Shown here: positions 33,313 through 39,909 of the stretch, piece by piece
Position numbering within the stretch: position 1 is the first letter of the stretch
Layout: each line of letters begins with the position of its first letter
Source of the DNA: a virus
Reading direction: 5' to 3' (one strand)
IMG/VR virus record: IMGVR_UViG_3300023442_000007
Location: 1-39,909 of that record
DNA length: 39,909 bases
Notes under the pieces: generated by a model
What the model was told of the DNA's origin: nothing
What the model saw: the letters and a program-made list of their open reading frames with translations, nothing else
Database searches by the model: none
Position numbers and translations under genes: made by a program

Positions 33313-34158
33313 ATGTATTTAACTTGTAGAGTGTGTAAGAGGATAAAACTTACTGAAGAATATGAATACAGAAAAGATACTGGTAAACATAGAACTGAAT
33401 GCAAGGATTGTCGTGTAACAGTTAATCGTATGAGGCGTAAAGGTGAGCCTAATATAAAAGATACTGGTTTATTCTTTACAGACCCACATATGCCATTCCA
33501 CCACCCAGATATGATACCGTTTTTATCTTCCGTAGACGATGTTTATAAGCCTAAATGGTTCGTTTGTGGTGGTGATGAATTTGATAATCATTGGGGTAAC
33601 TTCCACCAGATAGACCCAAGTGTTCCTAATCCTGATGCAGAGCTTGAAATGGCTAGAGATGCTATGGTAGAGCTAGCAGGGCGTTTCCCAAATGTTCAAG
33701 CAGTTATATCTAATCATGGAGATTTAGCACTTAGAAAGTGTGTTAAAAATAATTTCCCTAGCCAACTATCACCTACATATCACGAAATAACACAAGCTCC
33801 TAATACTTGGACATGGCAAGAGAAGGTGCGTATAGGTGATGTAGTATTTGAACATGGTGATAAAGCTACAAGTGCTAACCCATTTATACATGCAAGCAAT
33901 GCTAGTTTATTTTTAGGTGAGCCTGTTAAAGTAATGATGGGGCATAATCATTCAAGGTTTGAGCTTATAATGAATAGATTTGGTTATGATAATATATGGG
34001 GTGCTTACGGTGGGTGTTTAATAAACTTATCCTTACCTGCATTTAAGTATTGGCGTAGTAAACCAGTAGCATTAGGTTGTGTTGTATTTTTAGATGGTAT
34101 GCCTAAACATATACCTATGAGATTAGACATTCACGGTAGGTGGACTGGAAATTTATAG
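33313..34158 (+). CDS. Metallophosphoesterase fused to an N-terminal zinc ribbon
   Basis: The first 40 residues carry Cys5, Cys8, Cys30, Cys33 in a zinc ribbon of the type usually found at the start of phage HNH or endonuclease VII proteins. The rest has the metallophosphoesterase motifs in order: D57-P-H59, GDEFDNH (87-93), N134-H135, H181-G-D and GHNH (210-213). These would bind two metal ions and cleave phosphoesters, perhaps nucleic acid brought by the ribbon. The gene is late, after the spanins, and has its own gap. The substrate is unknown. Confidence 0.8.
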   Translation: MYLTCRVCKRIKLTEEYEYRKDTGKHRTECKDCRVTVNRMRRKGEPNIKDTGLFFTDPHMPFHHPDMIPFLSSVDDVYKPKWFVCGGDEFDNHWGNFHQIDPSVPNPDAELEMARDAMVELAGRFPNVQAVISNHGDLALRKCVKNNFPSQLSPTYHEITQAPNTWTWQEKVRIGDVVFEHGDKATSANPFIHASNASLFLGEPVKVMMGHNHSRFELIMNRFGYDNIWGAYGGCLINLSLPAFKYWRSKPVALGCVVFLDGMPKHIPMRLDIHGRWTGNL

Positions 34159-34191
34159 AAAGAATAAACAATAAAAGTTTGGAGGTTATAT

Positions 34192-34362
34192 ATGAAAAGA
34201 GCAACTAGATTATTTTTAGATGTATTAATAGTATGTATGATATTTATAGGTACATATTATGCAAGTAACTTGTTTTATAACGAGGGTTTTGAAATAGGCT
34301 TGCAAAGTGGGTTTGAGCAGGGTTATAGTATTGCTATGTTTTTTGCTTGTAGAGAAGTATAA
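34192..34362 (+). CDS. Small single-pass membrane protein, 56 aa
   Basis: ATG 34192 follows GGAGGT and opens a frame with a basic start, a hydrophobic helix (LFLDVLIVCMIFIGTYYA) and a short Gly-rich tail (EIGLQSGFEQGYS). Last gene of the rightward region; its end overlaps the end of the opposite VRR-NUC gene by 29 bp. The ribosome site makes it likely real. Function unknown. Confidence 0.6.
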   Translation: MKRATRLFLDVLIVCMIFIGTYYASNLFYNEGFEIGLQSGFEQGYSIAMFFACREV

Positions 34363-34744
34363 TTTTATCAAAATCATCATTTGAATCACATATACCAGAT
34401 ATTCCACCACGTTCCTTTACCATTTTAAGGAAAGAGCGTTGTTCACCTGTTGCTCCATAGCTTCCATTTTTATCCTTTTTAACCTCAATAGCTGTAAAAA
34501 CTCCTACCTCTTTACCAATCATATCTTTTGTTATTTTAATGGTTGTTATACCAATCTGGTCAGAGCCGCCTTTGATATTCCCCAAACCAAATCTTAAAAA
34601 CATTATGTTAGTAAGTATTTGCTTACCATTTAGTTTCATAGGCTTACCACGGTAAGCACTCCCAATATTATTTTTAAATAAAAGGCATTTACTTTTTACT
34701 GCATGTAATACTAGGTTTTGTTCTACTCTTTTTTCACTAGTCAT
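34334..34744 (-). CDS. VRR-NUC domain nuclease
   Basis: The 136-aa protein has GGSDQIG, then FTAIEVKKD and the later GATGEQRSFLKMVKERGG, which is the VRR-NUC fold (aspartate, E-x-K and Gln of a PD-(D/E)XK active site). Stand-alone phage VRR-NUC enzymes act on branched or flapped DNA. It is the last gene of the leftward recombination operon, after the helicase. It overlaps the rightward 34192-34362 gene tail to tail, so the operons collide here without a spacer. Confidence 0.85.
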   Translation of the reverse strand: MTSEKRVEQNLVLHAVKSKCLLFKNNIGSAYRGKPMKLNGKQILTNIMFLRFGLGNIKGGSDQIGITTIKITKDMIGKEVGVFTAIEVKKDKNGSYGATGEQRSFLKMVKERGGISGICDSNDDFDKIILLYKQKT

Positions 34745-35045
34745 TTGTACAGCTTTCTATATTAACAAATTCTTCTATTGAATTTACTTTTTTTCCATTA
34801 ATATCTAATGACTCTTTGCCAAACTTATTCTCAAACACAAACCAGTTCAAAGCTCCAATATGTATTCCAGTTGTTTTTGCTACAACATCAACCATGCTAT
34901 CAAACTCTTTAAATATTAAATCAAAAAAATCACAATCTGGTTGAACACCCAAAATTCCTCTTGATAAATCAATATAAATAACATCATTTAATCTTTTCAC
35001 ATCTTCAAGCATTGCTATTAGCATTATAGTTTTTTCTTTATTCAT
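34737..35045 (-). CDS. Hypothetical protein between helicase and VRR-NUC, 102 aa
   Basis: Unrecognised acidic protein with helical segments (LIAMLEDVKRLNDVIYI, then FKEFDSMVDVVAKT). It overlaps both neighbours (4 and 8 bp), so it is co-translated with the helicase and nuclease and may be a partner or accessory subunit. Confidence 0.65.
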   Translation of the reverse strand: MNKEKTIMLIAMLEDVKRLNDVIYIDLSRGILGVQPDCDFFDLIFKEFDSMVDVVAKTTGIHIGALNWFVFENKFGKESLDINGKKVNSIEEFVNIESCTND

Positions 35046-36574
35046 CTTCTTTTTCTCCTTCTAGTGTTATATTTATAATAAGCCCAACCTTCTTTGTGAC
35101 CTCTTGCATCTGCTATTTCTTGGCAACCTTTAAGTGTATCACGTAATTCTATCCCTGTCTTGTTTTTCCACTGTATTTCAGCCCAACCGTTTTTATATTT
35201 CATTGTTCCTTCAATTCTAACTAGGTCTGTAAACGATTCAACTGTGCGTATTTCCTTCTTAACAGCCTCTTTGTGTTCTTTTGAGTTAATTAGATATAGT
35301 TCACCCTCAACTTCTTTAATATCCTTCCCATTGGCTTTGTACTCGTATTGACAGTACGGACAGCGTATAGACGGTCTATGAGGACTAAAACACTTTGGAC
35401 AACGCTTTATAGTTATTGAGTCATCTTCTGTTTTAGAGCGTTTCTTTTTCTTTTCTTCATTAAGCGACCATTTCCTTTCTTCATCTGGTAACAAATGTTG
35501 TTCATAATTTGAACCGTGGTCTAATATTAATGCATATTTCTTATCTGAAGCTTTAATAGAAGCTAATCTACCCTCCTGTGTGCTTAAATCAAAACCTTTA
35601 GCATAAACGGTTCGTAATCCACGACCCCACCATTGAATAACCCTTGAAAGAGAGTTACTAACAGTTAGCAATGAAACAACCTCAATAGCAGGCAAATCAA
35701 AACCCTCACCAAATAAATCAACATTGCTAAGTACTAATATTTTACCCTCTTCAAATTCTTTAATGGCGGTATCACGCTCTCTAAGAGGTGTTTTTCCGTC
35801 TAAGTGCTTTGCAGGTATTCCTTCTTTGTTATATCTTTCAACTATTTTCATTGATTGCTTTACATTACGTGCAAATATAACATTACGCTTACCCATAGCA
35901 TGTTTTTTGTAATACTCAATATTGTCACCTACTATGCGTGACTCAAAATTAGCCTTTTCTAGTGACTTCTTAGTGTACTCACCATTTGATATTAATAGTT
36001 CGCTGGTATCAATAACACTTGGAGCATAATATTTAAAGTCAACCAAGTAACCTTGCTCAATGAGCCATTTTGTTGTGCAAACTTCAACTATTTTATCAAA
36101 GTATTTCCCTAAAGAGCGTCCATCTAAGCGTATTGGAGTAGCAGTAAGACCGATATGTACCGAATTACTGTACTTTTTAAACACTTTATCCCATTGGTTC
36201 GCAGCCAGATGTTGTGATTCATCCCAAAATACTACATCAGGAATAGGTATATCATCAACACGGTTAACCAATGTATTAATACTAGCAATTTGTATTGGGT
36301 TTTTTTCAGTATATCTTTTCCCACCTTGTATGAAAGAAGCTTGTAAATCATGGCTTAAAAATGTATTTGAAGTTTGCGATATAAGCTCACGTCTATGACA
36401 AATAAATGTAGAAGTTTTACCTTTAACGTAACACCTTTGTGCCAAATCAGAAGATATAGCCGTTTTACCTCCTCCAGTTGGTAGAACAAGTAAAACACGC
36501 TTATTACCACCTTTTAATGAGGAAATAATGCCTTCTATAGCTTTCTTTTGATAATCTCTAAGTATGAACTTCAT
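35042..36574 (-). CDS. Superfamily 2 DExH helicase with C-terminal zinc finger
   Basis: 510 aa. The protein starts at the Q-like FILRDYQKKAI motif, followed by Walker A LPTGGGKTA, DESQH (motif II), GLTATPIR (motif III), and in the second RecA domain VIFARNVKQS, LSNVDLFGEGFDLPA and QWWGRGLRT (motif VI). A zinc finger CPKC-CPYC lies near residues 395-415, then a basic tail. This is the build of phage type III/UvrB-like helicases used in branch migration, recombination or replication restart. It is immediately followed by a nuclease gene; together they may process branched DNA. Confidence 0.9.
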   Translation of the reverse strand: MKFILRDYQKKAIEGIISSLKGGNKRVLLVLPTGGGKTAISSDLAQRCYVKGKTSTFICHRRELISQTSNTFLSHDLQASFIQGGKRYTEKNPIQIASINTLVNRVDDIPIPDVVFWDESQHLAANQWDKVFKKYSNSVHIGLTATPIRLDGRSLGKYFDKIVEVCTTKWLIEQGYLVDFKYYAPSVIDTSELLISNGEYTKKSLEKANFESRIVGDNIEYYKKHAMGKRNVIFARNVKQSMKIVERYNKEGIPAKHLDGKTPLRERDTAIKEFEEGKILVLSNVDLFGEGFDLPAIEVVSLLTVSNSLSRVIQWWGRGLRTVYAKGFDLSTQEGRLASIKASDKKYALILDHGSNYEQHLLPDEERKWSLNEEKKKKRSKTEDDSITIKRCPKCFSPHRPSIRCPYCQYEYKANGKDIKEVEGELYLINSKEHKEAVKKEIRTVESFTDLVRIEGTMKYKNGWAEIQWKNKTGIELRDTLKGCQEIADARGHKEGWAYYKYNTRRRKRR

Positions 36575-36585
36575 AACTTCTCCAA

Positions 36586-36783
36586 TTAAAATTTTGGTAT
36601 TTCAATACTTAACTCGTTAGCCAATAAGGTAAGTTTTTCGTGGTATTTATAAGGTATATATCCACCACAACCTGTTGGCTTTTTAAACTTCCACATATTA
36701 ATAGTGCTACGAGGAACTCCTATTCTACTTGATAGCTTTGAAGCACCACCAAGTAGATTTATTATAATTACTGCATTACCCAT
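36586..36783 (-). CDS. Small helix-turn-helix protein (Cro/carph-isopro-like), 65 aa
   Basis: The segment INLLGGASKLSSRIGVPRST followed by INMWK is a helix-turn-helix of Cro-like small proteins, with a basic region after it. It may be the regulator acting on the divergent promoter region at 39100-39286, or on the iterons. Size and pattern fit; targets cannot be told. AGGAG precedes its ATG. Confidence 0.7.
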   Translation of the reverse strand: MGNAVIIINLLGGASKLSSRIGVPRSTINMWKFKKPTGCGGYIPYKYHEKLTLLANELSIEIPKF

Positions 36784-36791
36784 ATTTTCTC

Positions 36792-37241
36792 CTAAAACGG
36801 TATATCAGAGTCACACTCTGCTTGTGCTGTATTAACGCTCATGTCAACATCTTGCTTAGTTACTTCAGCCTTGGTTACGTTTTCTTGGTAGCCTTTATTA
36901 TCACCGCCTTTACTTCCAAGCATTTCCATTTTGCCGCCAAAATCAATAACAACTTCTGTTGAATATCTATCTTGACCTTCTTTGTCTTGCCACTTGCGAG
37001 TTTGTAACTTACCCCTGAAATATAATTTATCACCTTTATTTACATACTTCTGAACCACGTCTGCAAGCTTACCAAATACGACAACTTTATGCCATTCAGT
37101 TTTTTCTTGTTGTTCACCTTGTTTGTTTTTCCATCTTTCAGAAGTAGCAAGTGATATATTAGCAATATTATCACCAGATGTTGTTTTTCTGATTTCAGGG
37201 TCTTGTCCTACGTTTCCTACTAGTGTTACTTCGTTAGCCAT
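36792..37241 (-). CDS. ssb: Single-stranded DNA-binding protein (SSB)
   Basis: The start [18 protein letters not shown] is the typical OB-fold beginning; [14 protein letters not shown] and [11 protein letters not shown] follow in normal order. The C terminus ends in DSDIPF, the acidic tip that recruits host replication and repair proteins. ATG 37241 is chosen over the upstream ATG at 37286 because GGAGA lies 9 nt before it. It coats single strands for replication and recombination. Length 149 aa is normal. Confidence 0.95.
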   Translation of the reverse strand: MANEVTLVGNVGQDPEIRKTTSGDNIANISLATSERWKNKQGEQQEKTEWHKVVVFGKLADVVQKYVNKGDKLYFRGKLQTRKWQDKEGQDRYSTEVVIDFGGKMEMLGSKGGDNKGYQENVTKAEVTKQDVDMSVNTAQAECDSDIPF

Positions 37242-37254
37242 TTTATTTATTCTC

Positions 37255-37824
37255 CTAAACATTAATTTTAATTCTTTTAATTCCAAAATCTTTTAGCTTT
37301 ATTTTGCACATTCTAAGGTCTTGATGATGAAAAACTATACCCTCTATATCTTTACCAGTTAGCCATGCTTTTAATCCAACAAAATCTCTTGGTGGCTGGT
37401 CTTTAAACACAAGTATTTTACTATTATGAAATACTAATTGATGTTTTTCATACCCCTCAATACCACCTTGCGATTTTTTACCTACTAATTCACATGTTCC
37501 ATCTATAATTTCAGTATTATGAAAAGCTTCCTTGAAATACTTGTCTTCTTTTTCTTTGAAATCAACCTTTAACCAACCAATCCTTTTGCCAGTTTTTTCG
37601 TCTATATTAATTTCTATAAATCCTAAAGGTGCAACTTTATTCTTTTTAACTTCACGCCTCTTATATAAGATTCCATTTTCAACCATTGCACACATACCAT
37701 CTAACTTTCTAGTTGCAACCCCCTCACCTTTAAATACCCATAGGCATTCTTCATTTTGAATATCTAAAACTTTACTTCTATCACCATTCCAATCACGTTG
37801 AAACATTGTTGGTACTTTTTTCAT
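37255..37824 (-). CDS. RNA ligase 1 (RLIG1/DUF5565) family nucleotidyltransferase
   Basis: This 189-aa protein has the ligase nucleotide-binding lysine in K40-L-D-G43, basic residues after strand two (KRREV, 55-59), GTCELVG at 109-115, EGIVFHH at 161-167 and the metal-site KIK at 174-176. GTCELVG, the Gly-rich GGIEGY and EGIVFHH parallel elements of the eukaryotic RNA ligase RLIG1 (C12orf29), so I assign it to that family. It lacks a DNA ligase OB domain. RLIG1 seals 5'-phosphate to 3'-OH RNA ends; here it might mend host-cleaved RNA or serve as the nick sealer of phage DNA. It lies between SSB and the recombination genes and is led by AAGGATATAG. Confidence 0.8.
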   Translation of the reverse strand: MKKVPTMFQRDWNGDRSKVLDIQNEECLWVFKGEGVATRKLDGMCAMVENGILYKRREVKKNKVAPLGFIEINIDEKTGKRIGWLKVDFKEKEDKYFKEAFHNTEIIDGTCELVGKKSQGGIEGYEKHQLVFHNSKILVFKDQPPRDFVGLKAWLTGKDIEGIVFHHQDLRMCKIKLKDFGIKRIKINV

Positions 37825-37834
37825 ATCTATATCC

Positions 37835-37894
37835 TTATACGTTTGATTTAATTTTTACTGTGTTCCTGTCACCTGTGTTATTATTTTCATCCAT
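37835..37894 (-). CDS. Putative 19-aa hydrophilic microprotein
   Basis: ATG 37894 directly follows the stop of the preceding gene (TAAATG), and GAGGAGATAAATAA provides a good ribosome site. The product is Asn/Asp-rich at the start and basic at the end. It may only be a coupling leader for the ligase gene, whose own site lies 10 bp later. Confidence 0.38.
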   Translation of the reverse strand: MDENNNTGDRNTVKIKSNV

Positions 37895-38425
37895 TTATTT
37901 ATCTCCTCTTAATTTTTTAATTTCATTCCAGTTTGCAGTTGCAATAGCTTTATCTTCAGCAGATAGTTTTGCACCCCACTCTTTAACATCTTTAGCCTTA
38001 ACTCCATCTTTAATTATTTCAGCTTTATCACGACCTTTAGGTAGCAATTTAACTGTATAAGGCTTTTTGCTTTTACTACTAGCTGTAAGTGAAATAGTAA
38101 ACGAAGATTTTATATCTGACATGTGGCTAATTCTAATTCCACCCACATTCTGACCTGCATATTTAACAGTGTCATCTCTGAATAACGTCATTGATTTACC
38201 AATATACTTATTACCATCACTCCCCCAAGCATTAACCATAACTCTTCTCATTGACTTGCATGGTTTCCACGGTTTGCCATTATCATTATTATAATGTATA
38301 GCAACTGGTTGGTCGCCTGCTAGTAATTTAAGTTCTGTTATTGTAATATTGATTGAACCTGCAAATAAGTCATCAGCATTAAGTTGGTCTGATTTTGCTT
38401 CAATGGTTTTTGTTAAGTCTTTCAT
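37895..38425 (-). CDS. Conserved phage protein next to YqaJ exonuclease, 176 aa
   Basis: Starts MKDLTKTIEAKSDQLNADDL and continues with GDQPVAIHY, GKPWKPCKSMRRVM and GGIRISHMSDI, a pattern that occurs beside YqaJ-type exonucleases in many phages of proteobacteria. The role is not known to me; by position it could be the annealing or ssDNA-handling partner of the exonuclease. It is downstream of, and overlaps, the exonuclease gene by 4 bp. GAGGAGA precedes its ATG. Confidence 0.75.
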   Translation of the reverse strand: MKDLTKTIEAKSDQLNADDLFAGSINITITELKLLAGDQPVAIHYNNDNGKPWKPCKSMRRVMVNAWGSDGNKYIGKSMTLFRDDTVKYAGQNVGGIRISHMSDIKSSFTISLTASSKSKKPYTVKLLPKGRDKAEIIKDGVKAKDVKEWGAKLSAEDKAIATANWNEIKKLRGDK

Positions 38426-39099
38426 AATGTTATCTCCTCTTCAATTGTTCGTTCTGTTAAAATGGTTTTGTGAGATTTTATGTTCTCATGGAAGTTGTTA
38501 ATAATATTTTCTACGTCTTTATTAAATAACTTAACAGCCTCTAATATAATTCCTTGCTTTTCTTGGTCTTCTTCAACCCTAATAACAGCCATAGGTAAAC
38601 CGCCGCTATATTGAATATAGTCAATCCACTTTCTTCCAGATACAAGCATTGCAGTATGTATTTGAATATCATGGTCTGAAGGAACTTCCCAATTTGCTAT
38701 AGTTTGTATTTGGTATTTTTGCAATCTTGATTTTATCTCAATTAAACCTTCTTCTCCCACCAATCCGTCAGGTGAATATCCTAAATCAAAACCGTGTTCG
38801 CTATTAACAATAAAACCAACCTCTTTAACTTCTGCAAAATTATCGTTATATAAATTACGTGCAATAACTTCGTCTGCACAGCCACGCAACATATCATCAT
38901 TAATATATGAAGGCTCAACATAATTAGTAATACGCTGTGCAGCCATTTCAAATGCATGAGTTTTGGTTTTGGCATTATTAGCAATCTTATATTTAGGCGT
39001 AATAATGTTCTTCATTTCACTTGCTGTAATAACTCCACAACGAGCCTTGAACCATTCTTCGCTACCTTGTGTCATTTTATCAAATACTTTTATTTTCAT
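38422..39099 (-). CDS. YqaJ/lambda-exonuclease family recombination nuclease
   Basis: The 225-aa protein begins with QGSEEWFKARCGVITAS, continues with LGYSPDGLVGEEGLIEIKSR and ends the core with DHDIQIHTAML. These provide the aspartate, E-x-K and glutamine of the PD-(D/E)XK active site of the YqaJ family. Such enzymes chew the 5' strand of double-stranded ends to start recombination with an annealing protein. It is the first gene of the leftward replication/recombination operon, just after the promoter at 39136-39163, and has AGGAAAT upstream. Confidence 0.92.
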   Translation of the reverse strand: MKIKVFDKMTQGSEEWFKARCGVITASEMKNIITPKYKIANNAKTKTHAFEMAAQRITNYVEPSYINDDMLRGCADEVIARNLYNDNFAEVKEVGFIVNSEHGFDLGYSPDGLVGEEGLIEIKSRLQKYQIQTIANWEVPSDHDIQIHTAMLVSGRKWIDYIQYSGGLPMAVIRVEEDQEKQGIILEAVKLFNKDVENIINNFHENIKSHKTILTERTIEEEITL

Positions 39100-39135
39100 G
39101 TTTATTTCCTAATTAATTCGTACACTGTATAAACC

Positions 39136-39163
39136 ACTATACGCATTTTAAAAACCTTGTCAA
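39136..39163 (-). promoter_or_regulatory. Sigma70 promoter, leftward (recombination operon)
   Basis: Minus strand TTGACA (39158-39163), 16 bp, TATAGT (39136-39141), about 37 bp before the exonuclease start. It shares GTTGACAAG with the early promoter at 12317-12345, hinting at a common mode of control. Confidence 0.7.
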
Positions 39164-39172
39164 CATAAATAT

Positions 39173-39193
39173 GTTTGGTTTCCAAACTTTTTT
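39173..39193. promoter_or_regulatory. Inverted repeat GTTTGG-TTT-CCAAAC followed by T6
   Basis: Placed between the two divergent promoters. It could be an operator for a small phage regulator, such as the 36586 or 9477 helix-turn-helix proteins, or a weak terminator on the plus strand. Confidence 0.5.
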
Positions 39194-39196
39194 CTA

Positions 39197-39223
39197 TTGA
39201 CTAATGAAACTAATAGATATAAC
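39197..39223 (+). promoter_or_regulatory. Candidate sigma70 promoter, rightward (primase operon)
   Basis: TTGACT (39197-39202), 15 bp, TATAAC (39218-39223), about 64 bp before the primase start. The boxes are good, the spacing slightly short. Confidence 0.5.
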
Positions 39224-39286
39224 CTAGGTTGAACAATAACAAACAAACACGTAAAAATGGCGTGTTATATGAATAAGGGCTATAAT

Positions 39287-39909
39287 ATGAGATACAATGT
39301 AAACGAAATAATATCTAATAATCCATTAGAAGTTATTATATCTAAGTATACCAATCTAAAGAAAAACGGCTCTGAATTTGTCGGGATATGTCCGTTTCAC
39401 GATGAACGTACTCCTTCCTTTCAGGTAGTGCCAAATAAGGGGTTTTTTTACTGTCAAGGTTGTGGTTCTGGAGGAGATGTAATTGCATTTATTAGAAAAA
39501 TACATAACTCTTCTTTTTGTGAAGCCTGTGAAATCCTAAATGGTAAAACTACAAATACAAAAGTAACAAAATTAGCAATAGCACACAAAGATATATATGA
39601 AGATTATAAAATAATTGGCGGTTTAATAGATATAAAGCCTTGTAAAAAAATAAAAATATACAACATAAAACAAGGTAAATTTAAGCACTATAATCCATTA
39701 AATGTTTACCAATATTATAATAAAGATATGAAAACAGTTGGTTATGTGTTTAGATTATTAATTAATGGTAATAAGATTACTCCTACAGTTCAGAATGTTA
39801 TTGATAAAAAGGGTGATATTTTTCCTGCTTTAATTCCTTTTAGTAAGCCTACCTGTTTATATGGCATGGAAACATTAAAAAGCGAAGGAACAATATTTGT
39901 TGTAGAGGG
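39287..39909 (+). CDS. DnaG-like primase, N-terminal part (CHC2 zinc finger); continues at the left end
   Basis: Starts at ATG 39287. The first 75 residues hold the CHC2-type zinc finger of bacterial and phage primases: CPFHDERTPSF, then YCQGCGSGGDVIAFI, giving C, H, C, C ligands. The Toprim core begins where the window stops (VVEG) and is complete at the left end of the window (to 617). Whole length after joining: 327 aa, short for a primase, without a helicase-binding domain; the helicase is the next gene. No strong Shine-Dalgarno: GAATAAGGGC lies upstream. Confidence 0.9.
   Translation, partial: MRYNVNEIISNNPLEVIISKYTNLKKNGSEFVGICPFHDERTPSFQVVPNKGFFYCQGCGSGGDVIAFIRKIHNSSFCEACEILNGKTTNTKVTKLAIAHKDIYEDYKIIGGLIDIKPCKKIKIYNIKQGKFKHYNPLNVYQYYNKDMKTVGYVFRLLINGNKITPTVQNVIDKKGDIFPALIPFSKPTCLYGMETLKSEGTIFVVE
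39654..39909. repeat. Right copy of the 256-bp contig end overlap
   Basis: Same sequence as 1-256 except three bases (C 39709, G 39768, C 39783). This copy keeps the primase frame open and so is probably the correct version. Confidence 0.9.

Noticed and set aside
1-39909. tRNA genes, integrase, transposase, toxin-antitoxin pairs, DNA or RNA polymerase
   Set aside because: Looked for and not seen; absence rests on reading alone, without a tRNA or profile search.

Overview
The window is the complete genome of a small AT-rich tailed phage, written as a linear contig whose two ends overlap. Bases 1-256 repeat as 39654-39909, and joining the ends restores one open primase gene in frame, so the circular unit is 39,653 bp. 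The virion genes form a P22-like podovirus set: TerS, TerL, a P22-type portal, scaffold, a Phage_capsid_3-like capsid, short-tail head completion and nozzle proteins, a collar-domain fibre, three ejection proteins and a long tail fibre. There are no tape-measure, tail-tube or sheath genes. A lysozyme with an embedded inner/outer spanin pair (lipobox LNGC) points to a Gram-negative host, probably an AT-rich proteobacterium. I see no integrase, no recognisable CI-type repressor, no tRNA, no DNA polymerase and no RNA polymerase, so the phage must use host polymerases.

Layout. (1) Rightward, across the contig junction (39287 to 2477): DnaG-like primase, P-loop helicase, zinc-finger protein. (2) Leftward (14285 down to 2792): about 30 mostly tiny, tightly packed early genes, with two DNA methyltransferases, a beta-clamp-like protein, two low-complexity repeat proteins, a predicted outer-membrane barrel and several membrane microproteins. 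An intrinsic terminator lies at 2672-2706. (3) Two non-coding islands break the early region. At 12346-13087 four 18-bp iterons and a 17-bp perfect AT palindrome resemble a replication origin. At 13760-13903 three consecutive hairpins surround a C9 run. (4) Rightward late region (14358-34362): packaging, head, tail, ejection, fibre, lysis, a zinc-ribbon metallophosphoesterase and a small membrane protein. (5) Leftward recombination/replication region (39099 down to 34334): YqaJ exonuclease, a conserved partner, an RLIG1-type RNA ligase, SSB, a small HTH protein, a DExH helicase and a VRR-NUC nuclease. The 39100-39286 gap holds divergent promoters that start regions 1 and 5.

How it may work together. 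Primase, helicase and SSB would act with the host replisome, perhaps through the clamp-like protein, starting at the iteron island. The YqaJ exonuclease and partner, the helicase and VRR-NUC form a recombination or branch-processing set. The ligase in this block carries the fold signature of eukaryotic RNA ligase 1 instead of a DNA ligase. The methyltransferases and the predicted outer-membrane protein suggest protection against host restriction or competing phages, but this is inferred. Functions of most early genes are unknown.
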